Assembly (NCBI RefSeq): GCF_000473165.1
Contig: NZ_AXBE01000012.1
Location: 107,644-171,643 of the forward strand
Length of the DNA: 64,000 nt
Source of the DNA: Leisingera aquimarina DSM 24565
GTDB lineage: Bacteria > Pseudomonadota > Alphaproteobacteria > Rhodobacterales > Rhodobacteraceae
Reading direction: 5' to 3'
The notes beneath the pieces are model-generated. The model saw nothing but the letters and a program-made list of their open reading frames with translations, had not been told where the DNA came from and did not search any database. Made by a program: the position numbers and the translations under genes. Of this stretch, positions 1 through 8,616 are shown piece after piece. Numbering within the stretch: the stretch's first letter is position 1; each line of letters begins with the position of its first letter.

Positions 1-733
1 GGATTTGTTGTACCAGTCGGAATCCTGATCCGGCTGCAGCATGGTATAGGTGCCGGGGTCGTGCTCCGGCTCCTCGATCATGGTCACATCATAAAGCGCA
101 TGCACGTAGTGCGGCTCATAGCAGTAGAAGACCACGCCCTCTTCCTGATCGATGGCGTCCTTGAGGCGGGCGTAAAACACTGTCTCGTCCTCGGTCGAGG
201 GCTCCAGGAAGGTCTCGATCCCGTAGTCGCGCACCTTCACCTTGTGCACATTGGTCGAGGCCCAGCCGGTGGCGCCGAGCCAGATCTCGCCCTTGCCGTC
301 GCCATTGGTGTCATACAGCTCCTGGGCCATCGGCGTGGCTAGGTCGAAAACGGAGGAAATGCCATGTTTCTCGACCATATAGGTTGGCGTGCAGAACCCG
401 GTGCGGCCCTGGTAGCTGCCCGAGGACAGGCCGACGGTGCCTTTCTGATCCACGTATTCATCGGTAAAGGACAGGTGGTTCGGCAGCCAGACATCGGGGT
501 GCACGTCGATGTCGCCGCGGCCGCCGTCCATCGCGGCAAAGATCACCGCATTGGCGCCGGGGGCATAACCGGCTTCGCCACCGAGGCGGGTTTCAATCAC
601 CTGGCCGATCACCCGGCTCATCACCTTGGCGCCCGGCCAGCTCGGCTCCCCCACCATCACCTTTTCCTGCGCCATGGCGCCGGTGCCGATGCTGAGGGCC
701 GCAATTGCGGTAAGGGTTTTCAGCGGTTTCATA
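1..733 (-). CDS. ABC transporter substrate-binding protein, glycine betaine/OpuAC type (3' end outside window)
   Basis: Periplasmic binding protein for a betaine or choline-like quaternary amine, by family. The start at 731-733 follows an AGGAG at 742-746. The product begins MKPLKTLTAIAALSIGTGAMA, a typical signal peptide cleaved before QEKVMVGEP, and continues with OpuAC-like text (SWPGAKVMSRVIGQVIE, GDIDVHPDVWLPN, AYDTNGDGKGE-like region read as LYDTNGDGKGEIWLGATG). About 244 residues are present and no stop occurs before the window edge. It lies 34 bp downstream of the DUF1989-GcvT gene on the same strand, so the two are probably one operon pairing uptake with demethylation. The ligand is not determinable here. 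Confidence 0.85.
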
Positions 734-767
734 TTTTCTCTCTCCTGTTGGGGTTGGATTTGCGCGC

Positions 768-3095
768 TCAGGCGCGGGCCCGCTTGCGTTGCGGGTCTAT
801 GAAGGGAATGTCCGAGACGGTGGCGCCGAGGCGCTTCATCCGCCCGTCGAGCTGGCCGATTTCCAGCCGGGCGCCGTTCTCCGCGTGCTCGACGTTCAGC
901 CGGGCGATGGCGATGGCGTGCTCCAGCGAGGGCGAGCGGGTGGCGGAGGTCACCGTGCCCACCTGCCGCTCGCCGTCATAGACGGGGCTGCCGTGCAGCG
1001 GCACGTCGTTGCAGCCCAGCAAAAGCCCCTTCAGCGCCCGGCGCGGCTCGCGCGTGTTGCGCTCCAGCGCCGCCTTGCCAGTAAAAGAGGGCTTAGTCAG
1101 GTCGACGGCAAAGCCCAGCCCCGCCTCGAACGCATCCACACCCGGTGCGAACTCCGCGTTGGCGGCGGCCAGCCCGGCCTCGATCCGAATGATCTCCAGC
1201 GCGGCAGAGCCCATCGGGGTGATTCCGAACTCCTCGCCCGCTTCGATCACTGCGTCCCAGATCGTGAGAGCATCGGCCTTGGAGCAGAATATCTCGTAAC
1301 CCAGTTCCCCGGTGTATCCGGAGCGGGACAGCATGAAGGGCGCACCCTCCCGGTCGTTCAGCCGCGCCACTGTCACGCCGAACCATTTCAGCTGGTCCAG
1401 CTGCGGCACATGCGGCTGCGTAAAGGCGATTTTGCGCAGCAGGTCCCGCGACTTGGGTCCCTGGATCGCCAGATTGGGCATCGCACCGCGCATGTCGTGG
1501 ATGCGCACCTGCAGCCCCATCTGCTGTGCCAATGCCTCCAGCACCCTCCCGCTTTCCTCCGAGCCGCAGCACCAGCGGAACAGGTCCGGGGCCAGCCGGA
1601 ACAGGGTGCCATCGTCGATCACCGTGCCAGCCTCGTCGCACATCAAGGTGTAGGAGCCGCGCCAGACCGCCAGCTTGGCCACGTTGCGGGTGGTGGCCTG
1701 TTGCAGCAGCACCTCGGCATCGGGTCCGGCAATGTCGTATTTGCGCAGCCCGCTCATGTCCTGCACGGTCACCGCGTTGCGGCAGGCCCAGTATTCGCCG
1801 GTGGTGCCATGCGAGGGAAAGCTCACCGGCGCCCAGAGGTCGCGGGCCGGCGCGAAATGCTGGGTCAGCGGCTCAAGCCGGTCATGAAAGGCGGAGTTCT
1901 GGCTGATCGACATCGGGGCGTCTTCCTTTTCGCGGTAGGCAACGGCACGGCGCAGGGGTGTTTCGGGGCGGTAGATGCGCACATGCACATCCGTCGGGTT
2001 CCAACCATTGATTGGATCAATGTCGTCCGGGCAGGCGGTGGAGACGCAGACCAGATCCTCCAGCGCCCGCATCGCCACGTAATCGCCGGGGCGGGAATGG
2101 GACTCCTCGGTCAGGATGTGGTGCGAATGCGGATCGACCCAGGTGTTCCAGAAGAAATTGATCGCAGGCCAGGCCGCCCTTCGCGCCACACCATAGGGCG
2201 CCAGCGCATGGGAGATGTTGTCGGAGCAGTTCACATGGCCCGGAAAGCCGCGCTCCTCATAGCCGCGGGCGGTGCAGGCGAGGCCAAAGGTGTCGTGCCG
2301 CCCGCAAGTGTCCTGCACTACGTTCAGCAGGGGGCGCATATCGCGGTCAAAGAACTTGTCCAAGAGCCCCGGCCCCGGATAGGCGCGCCGCACCATCGAC
2401 CGCGTGGCTGTGCCGTCGATCATCAGCTCCTCGCCCCGCTGCAGCGCCGCCGCATTGAAGGCGGTGAAATCCGAACACTGCTGACCTTCGATATCGATGA
2501 TCTGGACGATCTCGCCCTGTTTCACCTCATAAGACATGGCTGTGGCGCTGCTGACGGTGAATTCCTCGCGGGTATCGCCCAGCAGCGGCGGCAGCAGCGG
2601 CCCCGTTCCCGCCGCTGGCTGCCAGGTCACCCTGGCGTTGCCCGCCACTCCGCCAAAAACCAGCTGCCGGCGCTCCGCCGGGCAGCCGATCCACACGGTG
2701 ACAGCCGCCCCGGCCTTCAGCACCAGCGGCTCTTCGGGCATATCCAGCGTGCAGGCCGGGATGTCCGCCGCAGCTTCACCGCCGTTGCCGGCGATCCAGC
2801 CCAGCAGCTCCGCGGCGTCGCAATCCGCCAGGGGCATCGGCGCGTCCGCCTGCAGCCCTAGCGCCGCCAGAGCCGGCCGTCCGCCATCATCAAAGGCGGC
2901 AATCTGCAGCGCGGTACCGCCCAGCGGCACCTCCAGCGACAGAAGGTCCCCGGCCCGCATCTCCTGCTTCAGCAGTTCGCGCGGCGCCAGCACCCGGGGC
3001 GCCCCGCTCTGCCCCTTAGCGAAGCCCGGAAAGGCCCTTTCAGGAGTCTGGAACCCCATGTTGTCGAAGTCGTGAAGCACGGCGTAGCGGGTCAT
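768..3095 (-). CDS. DUF1989 - aminomethyltransferase (GcvT-like) fusion protein
   Basis: A 775-residue protein. Roughly residues 1-180 are a poorly recognised lead. Residues about 180-385 match the DUF1989/urea-carboxylase-associated family (QGEIVQIIDIEGQQCSDF, HVNCSDNISHAL, NFFWNTWVDPHSHH). Residues about 395-770 are a GcvT/DmdA-type folate-dependent aminomethyltransferase (GEYWACRNAVTVQDMSGL, SGYTGELGYEIF, C-terminal VGTVTSATRSPSLEHAIA). By family it should transfer a methyl or one-carbon unit from a small N- or S-methylated substrate to tetrahydrofolate. It is divergent from a LacI regulator and upstream of a betaine-type binding protein, so a betaine-like substrate is likely (inference). 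An internal methionine (MSISQNSAFHDRL) marks the junction where a separate gene would start. Confidence 0.85.
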   Translation of the reverse strand: MTRYAVLHDFDNMGFQTPERAFPGFAKGQSGAPRVLAPRELLKQEMRAGDLLSLEVPLGGTALQIAAFDDGGRPALAALGLQADAPMPLADCDAAELLGWIAGNGGEAAADIPACTLDMPEEPLVLKAGAAVTVWIGCPAERRQLVFGGVAGNARVTWQPAAGTGPLLPPLLGDTREEFTVSSATAMSYEVKQGEIVQIIDIEGQQCSDFTAFNAAALQRGEELMIDGTATRSMVRRAYPGPGLLDKFFDRDMRPLLNVVQDTCGRHDTFGLACTARGYEERGFPGHVNCSDNISHALAPYGVARRAAWPAINFFWNTWVDPHSHHILTEESHSRPGDYVAMRALEDLVCVSTACPDDIDPINGWNPTDVHVRIYRPETPLRRAVAYREKEDAPMSISQNSAFHDRLEPLTQHFAPARDLWAPVSFPSHGTTGEYWACRNAVTVQDMSGLRKYDIAGPDAEVLLQQATTRNVAKLAVWRGSYTLMCDEAGTVIDDGTLFRLAPDLFRWCCGSEESGRVLEALAQQMGLQVRIHDMRGAMPNLAIQGPKSRDLLRKIAFTQPHVPQLDQLKWFGVTVARLNDREGAPFMLSRSGYTGELGYEIFCSKADALTIWDAVIEAGEEFGITPMGSAALEIIRIEAGLAAANAEFAPGVDAFEAGLGFAVDLTKPSFTGKAALERNTREPRRALKGLLLGCNDVPLHGSPVYDGERQVGTVTSATRSPSLEHAIAIARLNVEHAENGARLEIGQLDGRMKRLGATVSDIPFIDPQRKRARA

Positions 3096-3117
3096 TGCGG
3101 TATCCGAATCTCAGATT

Positions 3118-3154
3118 TGAAACTAGTTACATGGTTGATGAAACCAGTTACATG
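3118..3154. promoter_or_regulatory. Tandem 16-bp direct repeat / candidate LacI operator
   Basis: TGAAAC(T/C)AGTTACATG occurs at 3118-3133 and again at 3139-3154, with one mismatch and a 21-bp offset (two helical turns). Within it TGGTT-N5-AACCA (3132-3146) is an inverted repeat. It lies in the 111-bp gap between the divergent DUF1989-GcvT and LacI genes, so it is a plausible operator for one or both promoters. Confidence 0.5.
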
Positions 3155-3206
3155 TGTCAAGGTTTTCTTCAACGCCGGAATTCGGGGCTGTAGATGGCAG
3201 GCAGGG

Positions 3207-4259
3207 ATGAGCAGTAAGATGACCAAAAAGCGGGCGAACCTCAGGGATGTTGCTGCGGCGGCAGGCGTTTCCGTTGCCACCGCGTCGCGGGTCATGAACA
3301 CCCCCGAGGCGGTGTCCGAGGCGACACGCCAGAAGGTGCAGGCGGCGATGGACAGCCTGCGGTTCATGCCCAGTGCCGCCGCACGCGCCATCAACAGCGG
3401 ACGGTCCCGTTTCGTCGGGGCGCTGGTGCCAACGCTGGACAATGCGATTTTTGCCCGCTACCTCTCCCGGCTCGAAAGCCAGCTGGACAAGCACCGTCTG
3501 TCGCTGGTCGTCTCCACCACCGACGGCATCCCGGAAATCGAAGCAGAAAAGGCCCGGACGCTGATCAACATTGGTGCCGAGGGCCTGATCATGTCCGGAA
3601 TCACTCACCGACCCGCCCTCTACGAGCTGATCAACCGCGGGGGGATCCCGGCCATCGCAACCTCCTACTATGATCCAGACTTCGCACTGCCGACTATCGG
3701 CTACGACAACGCCGCCGCGGCCTTCACTGCGCTCAGCCATCTGACGGGACTTGGCCACAGCCGCATCTCGGTGATCCATGGGCCGACGGAAACCAACGAC
3801 CGGACCGGGACCCGCGTCGAGGCGCTGCGCCGTCGCCCCGATGGCGCAAAGATTGAATTCTACCTCGAACCGCTGTCGATCGAAGGCGGCTGTAGCGGCG
3901 TGCAGCGTGTGCTAGAAGCCCGGCCCGACACAACCGCCATCCTTTGTATGTCGGATGTTCAGGCTACCGGTGCGCTGTATGAGCTGCAGCGATGCGACAT
4001 CTCAGTGCCGGGCGGGCTATCACTGTTGGGCATCGACGACTTGCCCGGCTCCGCTCACCTGTGCCCTGGGCTTACAACTGTGCACCTGCCGGTGGCCCGC
4101 ATGGGACTCGCGGCCGCGGACGCGATTGCTGGCTGGGTCGAAAACGGGACGGTGCCGGAGCCCGTGCTGCTGGAGTCCAGGCTTGTGAACCGGAGCTCGA
4201 CAGGTCGATTAGGTGATGTCACGTTAACTGAGGTCACCCGGACAGGTGCAGCGGATTGA
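3207..4259 (+). CDS. LacI family transcriptional regulator
   Basis: DNA-binding repressor or activator of sugar or small-molecule catabolism genes. The N-terminal HTH is RDVAAAAGVSVATASRV followed by the hinge helix region FMPSAAARAINSGRSRFVG. The rest is a periplasmic-binding-protein-like effector domain (VGALVPTLDNAIFARYL, GLGHSRISVIHGP, LLGIDDLPGSAHLCPGLTTV). The reading frame is open from 3072, but ATG at 3207 has a purine-rich GGCAGGG in front and puts the HTH at the usual position, giving 350 residues. It is transcribed divergently from the DUF1989-GcvT/binding-protein unit, which is its likely target. The effector is unknown. Confidence 0.88.
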   Translation: MSSKMTKKRANLRDVAAAAGVSVATASRVMNTPEAVSEATRQKVQAAMDSLRFMPSAAARAINSGRSRFVGALVPTLDNAIFARYLSRLESQLDKHRLSLVVSTTDGIPEIEAEKARTLINIGAEGLIMSGITHRPALYELINRGGIPAIATSYYDPDFALPTIGYDNAAAAFTALSHLTGLGHSRISVIHGPTETNDRTGTRVEALRRRPDGAKIEFYLEPLSIEGGCSGVQRVLEARPDTTAILCMSDVQATGALYELQRCDISVPGGLSLLGIDDLPGSAHLCPGLTTVHLPVARMGLAAADAIAGWVENGTVPEPVLLESRLVNRSSTGRLGDVTLTEVTRTGAAD

Positions 4260-4329
4260 CTATTTTAAGCGATGTTTTCTGCTGCTTTTCAGGCACTAAG
4301 TGCTTCGAGGCGGTGGTAGCGGATGATCA

Positions 4330-4573
4330 TCAAGGCGCTGCTACCCGCCGGGTGACCGAAAGCTCTGTATTGCTCGTTCCCGCTTTCGAAATGGCAGGTG
4401 ACTGTTCTCGGCTTGATTGTTGAGGCGCTTGTGCGACCAAGGACCCAGGGTGGGCGCCGCCCTTTTTGTTTGGCAGCGCCATAAGAGCGAAGCTTGCCGG
4501 TGATGATCCCCCTTGCGGGCGTGTCATTTGATCAAACGGAGCGGCATCTGTTTCGCTGTCCGTTTGTCGCGCC
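4330..4573 (-). pseudogene. Decayed IS6-family transposase, C-terminal remnant
   Basis: Read on the minus strand, two frames carry transposase text. GKLRSYGAAK (near 4470-4500) corresponds to the second-Asp region VTDKLRSYGAAK of IS6/IS26-type enzymes. In another frame HKRLNNQAENSHLPFRKRE (near 4385-4440) corresponds to the catalytic-Glu region. At least one frameshift lies between them, and no intact start or N-terminal domain is present. It abuts the left end of the complete IS6-family element but differs clearly in sequence, so it is an older insertion of another IS6-type element. Confidence 0.6.
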
Positions 4574-5382
4574 GGCATTGCCAACTTATTTGCTCCCGCC
4601 CGAATGCGGCCTGACCCACGCCCGTCAGGCGGTCATTTCGAGTGTGTAGGCGCTCCAAAGATCGAAGGCATCGGCTCTGGCATGGTGATAGGATTTGGCG
4701 GTAAGACGATAGCGGCGGGGACGGAAGATAGTGTTGATCTGGTCATGTGCGGCCAGAAATCTCTGCGCCTGTCCAGGTAACTTGAACCGCCCCATGAGTT
4801 TCTCTCGCTTTCGGGCCGGCCGATGGGATCCTTCGATCCGGTTGTTCAAGCCCTTGTGCGCCCGATGATCAGCATTCGGCGCAAGGTTGCGGATCGGCCT
4901 GATGTAACTGCGCAGCTTGTCGGTGATCACGGCCCGCGGAGCGTCAAACCGGTCGATCAGCCGCTTTAGGAACCGGCTGGCGGCCTTCGCATTACGTTGC
5001 TTTTGCACGAGAATATCGAGCACGTTCCCATTCGCGTCGACTGCCCGCCAGAGCCAGAACTTCTCGCCATTTATCGGAACAACAACTTCATCCAAGTGCC
5101 ATTTGTCACTGGTGCCCGGCCTGTCGCGCTTGATACAATCGGCGCAATGGCGGCCAAACCGGTTCACCCAGTTCCGGACGGTTTCCCGGCTGACCATCAC
5201 GCCGCGTTCGGCAAGCCGATCCTCGACATCCGCCGTGCTGAGCGCAAAACGATGATACGCCCAGACCGCATAGGCGACGATCTCGCGAGGAAAACGGTAG
5301 CCTTTCAGGCCAGGCATCGTGCAAGGTATTTTCATCCCGGTTGCCTATGCGAAAGCCGACGGGCAAACAACTGGGCAATGCC
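4574..5382 (-). mobile_element. IS6-family insertion sequence, complete (809 bp)
   Basis: The ends form imperfect inverted repeats: GGCATTGCCAACTTATTTGC at 4574 against the complement of 5363-5382, GGCATTGCCCAGTTGTTTGC. The length of 809 bp and a single transposase gene are typical of IS6. No 8-bp target duplication is visible (GTCGCGCC on the left, CCCGGCAT on the right), so the present flanks were probably joined by recombination or deletion rather than by a simple insertion. Confidence 0.8.
4625..5335 (-). CDS. IS6-family transposase
   Basis: A 236-residue DDE transposase, full length for the IS6 family. An N-terminal HTH region (TADVEDRLAERGVMVSRETV) is followed by the catalytic triad: first Asp in WHLDEVVVPI, second Asp in AVITDKLRSYI, Glu in NNRIEGSHRPARKREK. 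The ATG at 5333-5335 sits 47 bp inside the right inverted repeat. It appears intact and could be active. It overlaps nothing else and is bounded by the IS ends. Confidence 0.9.
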   Translation of the reverse strand: MKIPCTMPGLKGYRFPREIVAYAVWAYHRFALSTADVEDRLAERGVMVSRETVRNWVNRFGRHCADCIKRDRPGTSDKWHLDEVVVPINGEKFWLWRAVDANGNVLDILVQKQRNAKAASRFLKRLIDRFDAPRAVITDKLRSYIRPIRNLAPNADHRAHKGLNNRIEGSHRPARKREKLMGRFKLPGQAQRFLAAHDQINTIFRPRRYRLTAKSYHHARADAFDLWSAYTLEMTA

Positions 5383-5621
5383 CCCGGCATCTCGATTTCT
5401 TAGAACGGCACTCAGACAAGATCGAGGCAGCGGGACCTTTGTCTGACACCGCGCGACTTGGACGTGACGGCATGTGGATTGTCGAAGCCGATGCCGAGGA
5501 AGATGTTGATCGGCTTGTCCAAGAAGATCCGTTCTGGCCGACCGGGCTTCGCAAATCCTACGCGATCATCAAATGGACCCAAGTCTATGCAGCCGGGTCA
5601 AGACTGATCGCGCCGTCCTGA
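5383..5621 (+). pseudogene. YciI-family protein, N-terminally truncated at the IS6 end
   Basis: Immediately after the IS right end the plus strand encodes HLDFLERHSDKIEAAGPLSD ... DGMWIVEADAEEDVDRLVQE ... DPFWPTGLRKSYAIIKWTQV, the typical back half of a YciI-like (muconolactone-isomerase-fold) protein. The usual N-terminal strand (MLFALICxDKP-type) and the start codon are missing. The open frame simply continues into IS sequence. The gene was therefore broken at the IS boundary. Confidence 0.75.
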
Positions 5622-6072
5622 CAGCGTCTTGGCCTTCAAACGGAAAACGGACACTTGCCGCGCGGACGCGAAGGTCTGCTGCGTCTGCGCTCTGCGTGAA
5701 TTCGTGGTTTTAAATTTGCTGCAGGCTGCCGGAATGGCCGCATTTCTTTCTGCCGATCGGCGGGAGAAATTCGGCTGTGCAGCCCATAGGCGCGCTGCGA
5801 GCGCTCGCAGCAAAAAATCATGATGTCCGGGTAGGGCTCTGACCGAGCGTTAGCCGCGCCAGGCGTGAATGGCTGATCCCCGAGACCAGGACCGTTCAAC
5901 TGGTCGGGCTTGGACTGGAAGTGTGCGGACAAAGTTGCCATCGCCCGAAAGTGATTGAATGTCCGCAATACCACCGTTTTTGGCTTATGTTTTTGGAAGA
6001 GTAGCTGGCTTTGGGCGTTCGTCAGCCCATTCAAACAAGCCGGCTTGGCCGAGATAAATGACAAAACTGTTC
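5622..6072. other. Gene-poor intergenic region (about 450 bp)
   Basis: Open frames exist on both strands (5629-5823 plus, 5636-6064 minus), but neither has a recognisable domain or a convincing ribosome-binding site, and they overlap each other. I see no gene, tRNA or terminator here. The sequence resembles the anonymous repeat-like spacers common in Roseobacter genomes, but I could not confirm that it is repeated in this window. Confidence 0.4.
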
Positions 6073-6963
6073 TCAGCAGCGGCCAAAATCAATCCGGGTG
6101 CTTTGGGCTGTCAGCCAGTCGATGGCGGCCCGGGTTTGCCGACGCGCCTGGTTGCCTTTGCCCACGTCCAGGAAATACCCGTGGGTTGGCGTGATGTCTT
6201 CGCTGAACAGGCGCACCACTCTGCCTTCGGCCAAATCCTGGTCAATCAGCGGCAGCCATCCTACGATCACGCCCTGGCCTTCCGCAGCACCGCGCAGCAG
6301 AACATTGGCGTCCTCAAACACCGGGCCGCGCAATGTGTCCGGAACCCGTACGCCCCTTGCTGAAAACCAGTCCAGCCAGCCCCAATGGTTCCGCTGGTGC
6401 AGCAGCGGCAGGTGCAGTAGGTCCGCCGGTGTTTCCACAGGGCCGAACCGGCTAAGGAAGGCCTCTGACGCAATCGCCACCGGACTGAGTTCTAGCAGTT
6501 TGACGGCCCCTTCCGGCATCTCCGACATGCGTTCCCAACGGATCACGATATCCACGTTTTCGCGGTCCTGCGCGCCCGGCTGATACGTCGGCACTACCTC
6601 CAGTCCGGTTCCCGGGTGCTGTTCCCAGAAATTGCTGATCCGCGGCATCAGCCACCGGGCGGTGAAAATAGGGCCGGCGGCGATACGCACGGTTCTGCGC
6701 GAGGTACGCCTGAGAGCGCGTACGGCGTCTTCGAGCATGCCAAAGGCCTGAACTGCGGTTTCCGCCAGCCGCTGCCCGTCTTCTGTCAGGACCACATCGC
6801 GTCCGGAGCGTTTGAACAACCTGACGCTGAGCTGCTCCTCGAGGCCTCGGATATGGTGGCTGATCGCAGTGGGGGTCACAGAGAGGTCCTCAGCCGCAGC
6901 GCGGAAGCTGCCCGTTCTGGCGGCGGCTTCGAAGGCGCGCAGGGCGGAGAGCGATGGCAGCAT
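6073..6963 (-). CDS. LysR-family transcriptional regulator (GcvA-like)
   Basis: A 296-residue LysR regulator. The N-terminal winged HTH is LSALRAFEAAARTGSFRAAA ... TPTAISHHIRGLEEQLSVRLF, with a substrate-binding domain from about residue 90. The tryptophan-rich NHWGWLDWF and the C-terminal layout resemble GcvA-type members. The ATG at 6961-6963 is the first start in frame. It is divergent from the MttB-led operon starting at 7069, and a LysR-type box lies between the two genes, so it very likely controls that operon and itself. The inducer is unknown. Confidence 0.88.
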   Translation of the reverse strand: MLPSLSALRAFEAAARTGSFRAAAEDLSVTPTAISHHIRGLEEQLSVRLFKRSGRDVVLTEDGQRLAETAVQAFGMLEDAVRALRRTSRRTVRIAAGPIFTARWLMPRISNFWEQHPGTGLEVVPTYQPGAQDRENVDIVIRWERMSEMPEGAVKLLELSPVAIASEAFLSRFGPVETPADLLHLPLLHQRNHWGWLDWFSARGVRVPDTLRGPVFEDANVLLRGAAEGQGVIVGWLPLIDQDLAEGRVVRLFSEDITPTHGYFLDVGKGNQARRQTRAAIDWLTAQSTRIDFGRC

Positions 6964-6988
6964 GCGGAATCCATAGATGAGTACAGTT

Positions 6989-7022
6989 CATTAGTTGCTG
7001 AGCAATGACCATTTGTAAATGG
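6989..7022. promoter_or_regulatory. LysR-type box and adjacent palindrome in divergent promoter
   Basis: CATT-N11-AATG at 6989-7007 fits the T-N11-A LysR consensus. It is directly followed by CCATTT-GT-AAATGG at 7009-7022, a 6-2-6 inverted repeat. Both lie between the LysR gene and the MttB-led operon, matching the usual recognition-site plus activation-site arrangement. Confidence 0.55.
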
Positions 7023-7068
7023 GCAGTTCCGGCGCCACGGTTTGGGAGAATTTAGCTGGACTCATGAA

Positions 7069-8616
7069 ATGGCGGCATACGGAAAACGAAGGCGTGGGCG
7101 CAAGGAGCGGCTTAGTGCGGCCAGCGAGGCTGGCGGCGTCAGGCCGGTGTGGCCCGGGGTTGAAGGCGGGCGGCTGAAACCTCTTGCGGCGGAGGAGGTA
7201 GCGCTGGTTGAGGAAACGGCGCTGTCGCTTCTGGAAACGCTGGGGCTGAGCCAGGCCATTCCGTCCATGATCGGCAAGGTTTGCAGCGCCGGCGGGCAGC
7301 TGACCGAAGACCGCAGGCTGCTGTTTCCGCGGGACTTGGTGCGATGGGCCGTGGAGGACGCGCAGAAGGCATTCACGCTGTGCGGCCAGGAGCCGGAAAA
7401 GGATCTGCAGCTCAGTGGCGCGCGGGTCCACATGTCGACAGGCGGCGCAGCGCCGGGGGTGTTTGACCTCGACACCGGGGCCTACCGCGACTCGACGCTG
7501 GCGGACCTGTATGACGCGGCGCGGATTGTCGACCGGATGGAGAACATCCACCACTTTAGCCGATCGGTGGTGGCCCGCGACATCGAGGACAACGCGGCGA
7601 TGGATCTGAACACCGCCTATGCTTGCCTGATGGGCACCTCCAAGCATGTCTCGATCTCGATCAGCGCCCCGGAGAACGTGCGGCCAATCGCAGATCTCTG
7701 CTATCAGATCGCCGGCGGCGAAGCCGCGTTCCGGGCGCGGCCCTTCCTGACGGTGATGGTCTGCCATGTGGTGCCGCCGATGCGGTTTGCCGAGGAAGCC
7801 TGCGAGGTGCTGGAGGCGGCGATCAGGGCCGGCTTCCCGGTGCAGCTGATCAGCGCGGGTCAGGCCGGGGCAACCAGCCCCGCCACAATCGCCGGGTCGC
7901 TGGTGCAGGCGGTTGCCGAAACATTGGCCGGGCTGGTTTTTGCCCGGCTGGTGGACCCGGAGGCCAAGTCGATCTTTGCCCCCAAGCCGCTGGTGGCCGA
8001 TCTGCGCACCGGGTCGATGTGCGGCGGCGGCGGCGAGCAGGCAATACTGATGGCGGGCGCGGCCCAGATGGGGTGGCATTTCGGCCTGCCGGTTTCCTCC
8101 ATCGCGGGGATCACTGATTCCAAATGCCTGGACGCGCAATACGGCGCCGAGAAATCGCTGGCCGTGGCGATGGCCGCCCATGCAGGGTCCAACATTGTGA
8201 CCCAGGCGGCGGGCATGCAAGCGAGCCTGCTGGGCGTCAGCCATGCGGCCTATGTGAGCGACAATGACCTGCTGGGCAACATCCTGCGCACGATCCGCGG
8301 GGTCGAGGCCACGCCGGAAAATATTGCCGCCGATGTGATCGCCCAGGTGTGCCGCGGCGAAGGCCACTATCTGGGGGAGCAGCACACTTTTGAGCGGATG
8401 AAGTGCGACTACTTCTATCCGCACATCGGCGACCGCCGGTCCCCTCGCGAATGGCAGGAGGATGGCGCCCGGCCGGTTGGCGACGCCGCGCGGGACACGG
8501 CCCGTGAAATTCTGGGCGCGCATTTTCCGCAGCATGTCAGCGATGAGACCGACCGCGCACTGCGCGCTGCATTTGATATCCGGCTCACCCGTGAACAGAT
8601 CGGCAGGCCCGCATGA
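7069..8616 (+). CDS. MttB-family (trimethylamine methyltransferase-like) protein, non-pyrrolysine
   Basis: About 515 residues across the whole MttB superfamily length (VEETALSLLETLGL near the N-terminus; FLTVMVCHVVPPMRFAEEA, FAPKPLVADLRTGSMCGGGG, TDSKCLDAQYGAEKSLAVAM). MttB homologues move a methyl group from a tertiary or quaternary amine to a corrinoid protein. There is no in-frame UAG, so this is the pyrrolysine-free branch that includes MtgB and MtpB. The open frame extends upstream to a TTG at 7042; ATG 7069 is preferred but its Shine-Dalgarno is weak. It is first in an operon, overlapping the next gene by 4 bp. No corrinoid protein gene is nearby. Confidence 0.85.
   Translation: MAAYGKRRRGRKERLSAASEAGGVRPVWPGVEGGRLKPLAAEEVALVEETALSLLETLGLSQAIPSMIGKVCSAGGQLTEDRRLLFPRDLVRWAVEDAQKAFTLCGQEPEKDLQLSGARVHMSTGGAAPGVFDLDTGAYRDSTLADLYDAARIVDRMENIHHFSRSVVARDIEDNAAMDLNTAYACLMGTSKHVSISISAPENVRPIADLCYQIAGGEAAFRARPFLTVMVCHVVPPMRFAEEACEVLEAAIRAGFPVQLISAGQAGATSPATIAGSLVQAVAETLAGLVFARLVDPEAKSIFAPKPLVADLRTGSMCGGGGEQAILMAGAAQMGWHFGLPVSSIAGITDSKCLDAQYGAEKSLAVAMAAHAGSNIVTQAAGMQASLLGVSHAAYVSDNDLLGNILRTIRGVEATPENIAADVIAQVCRGEGHYLGEQHTFERMKCDYFYPHIGDRRSPREWQEDGARPVGDAARDTAREILGAHFPQHVSDETDRALRAAFDIRLTREQIGRPA

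Noticed and set aside
789-2861. A 690-codon plus-strand open frame
   Set aside because: It is the complement of the DUF1989-GcvT gene, with low-complexity Arg/Gly/Ala text and no domain; a GC-rich shadow.
5636-6064. Minus-strand 142-aa frame in the spacer
   Set aside because: No domain or ribosome site, and it overlaps another equally weak frame on the other strand.
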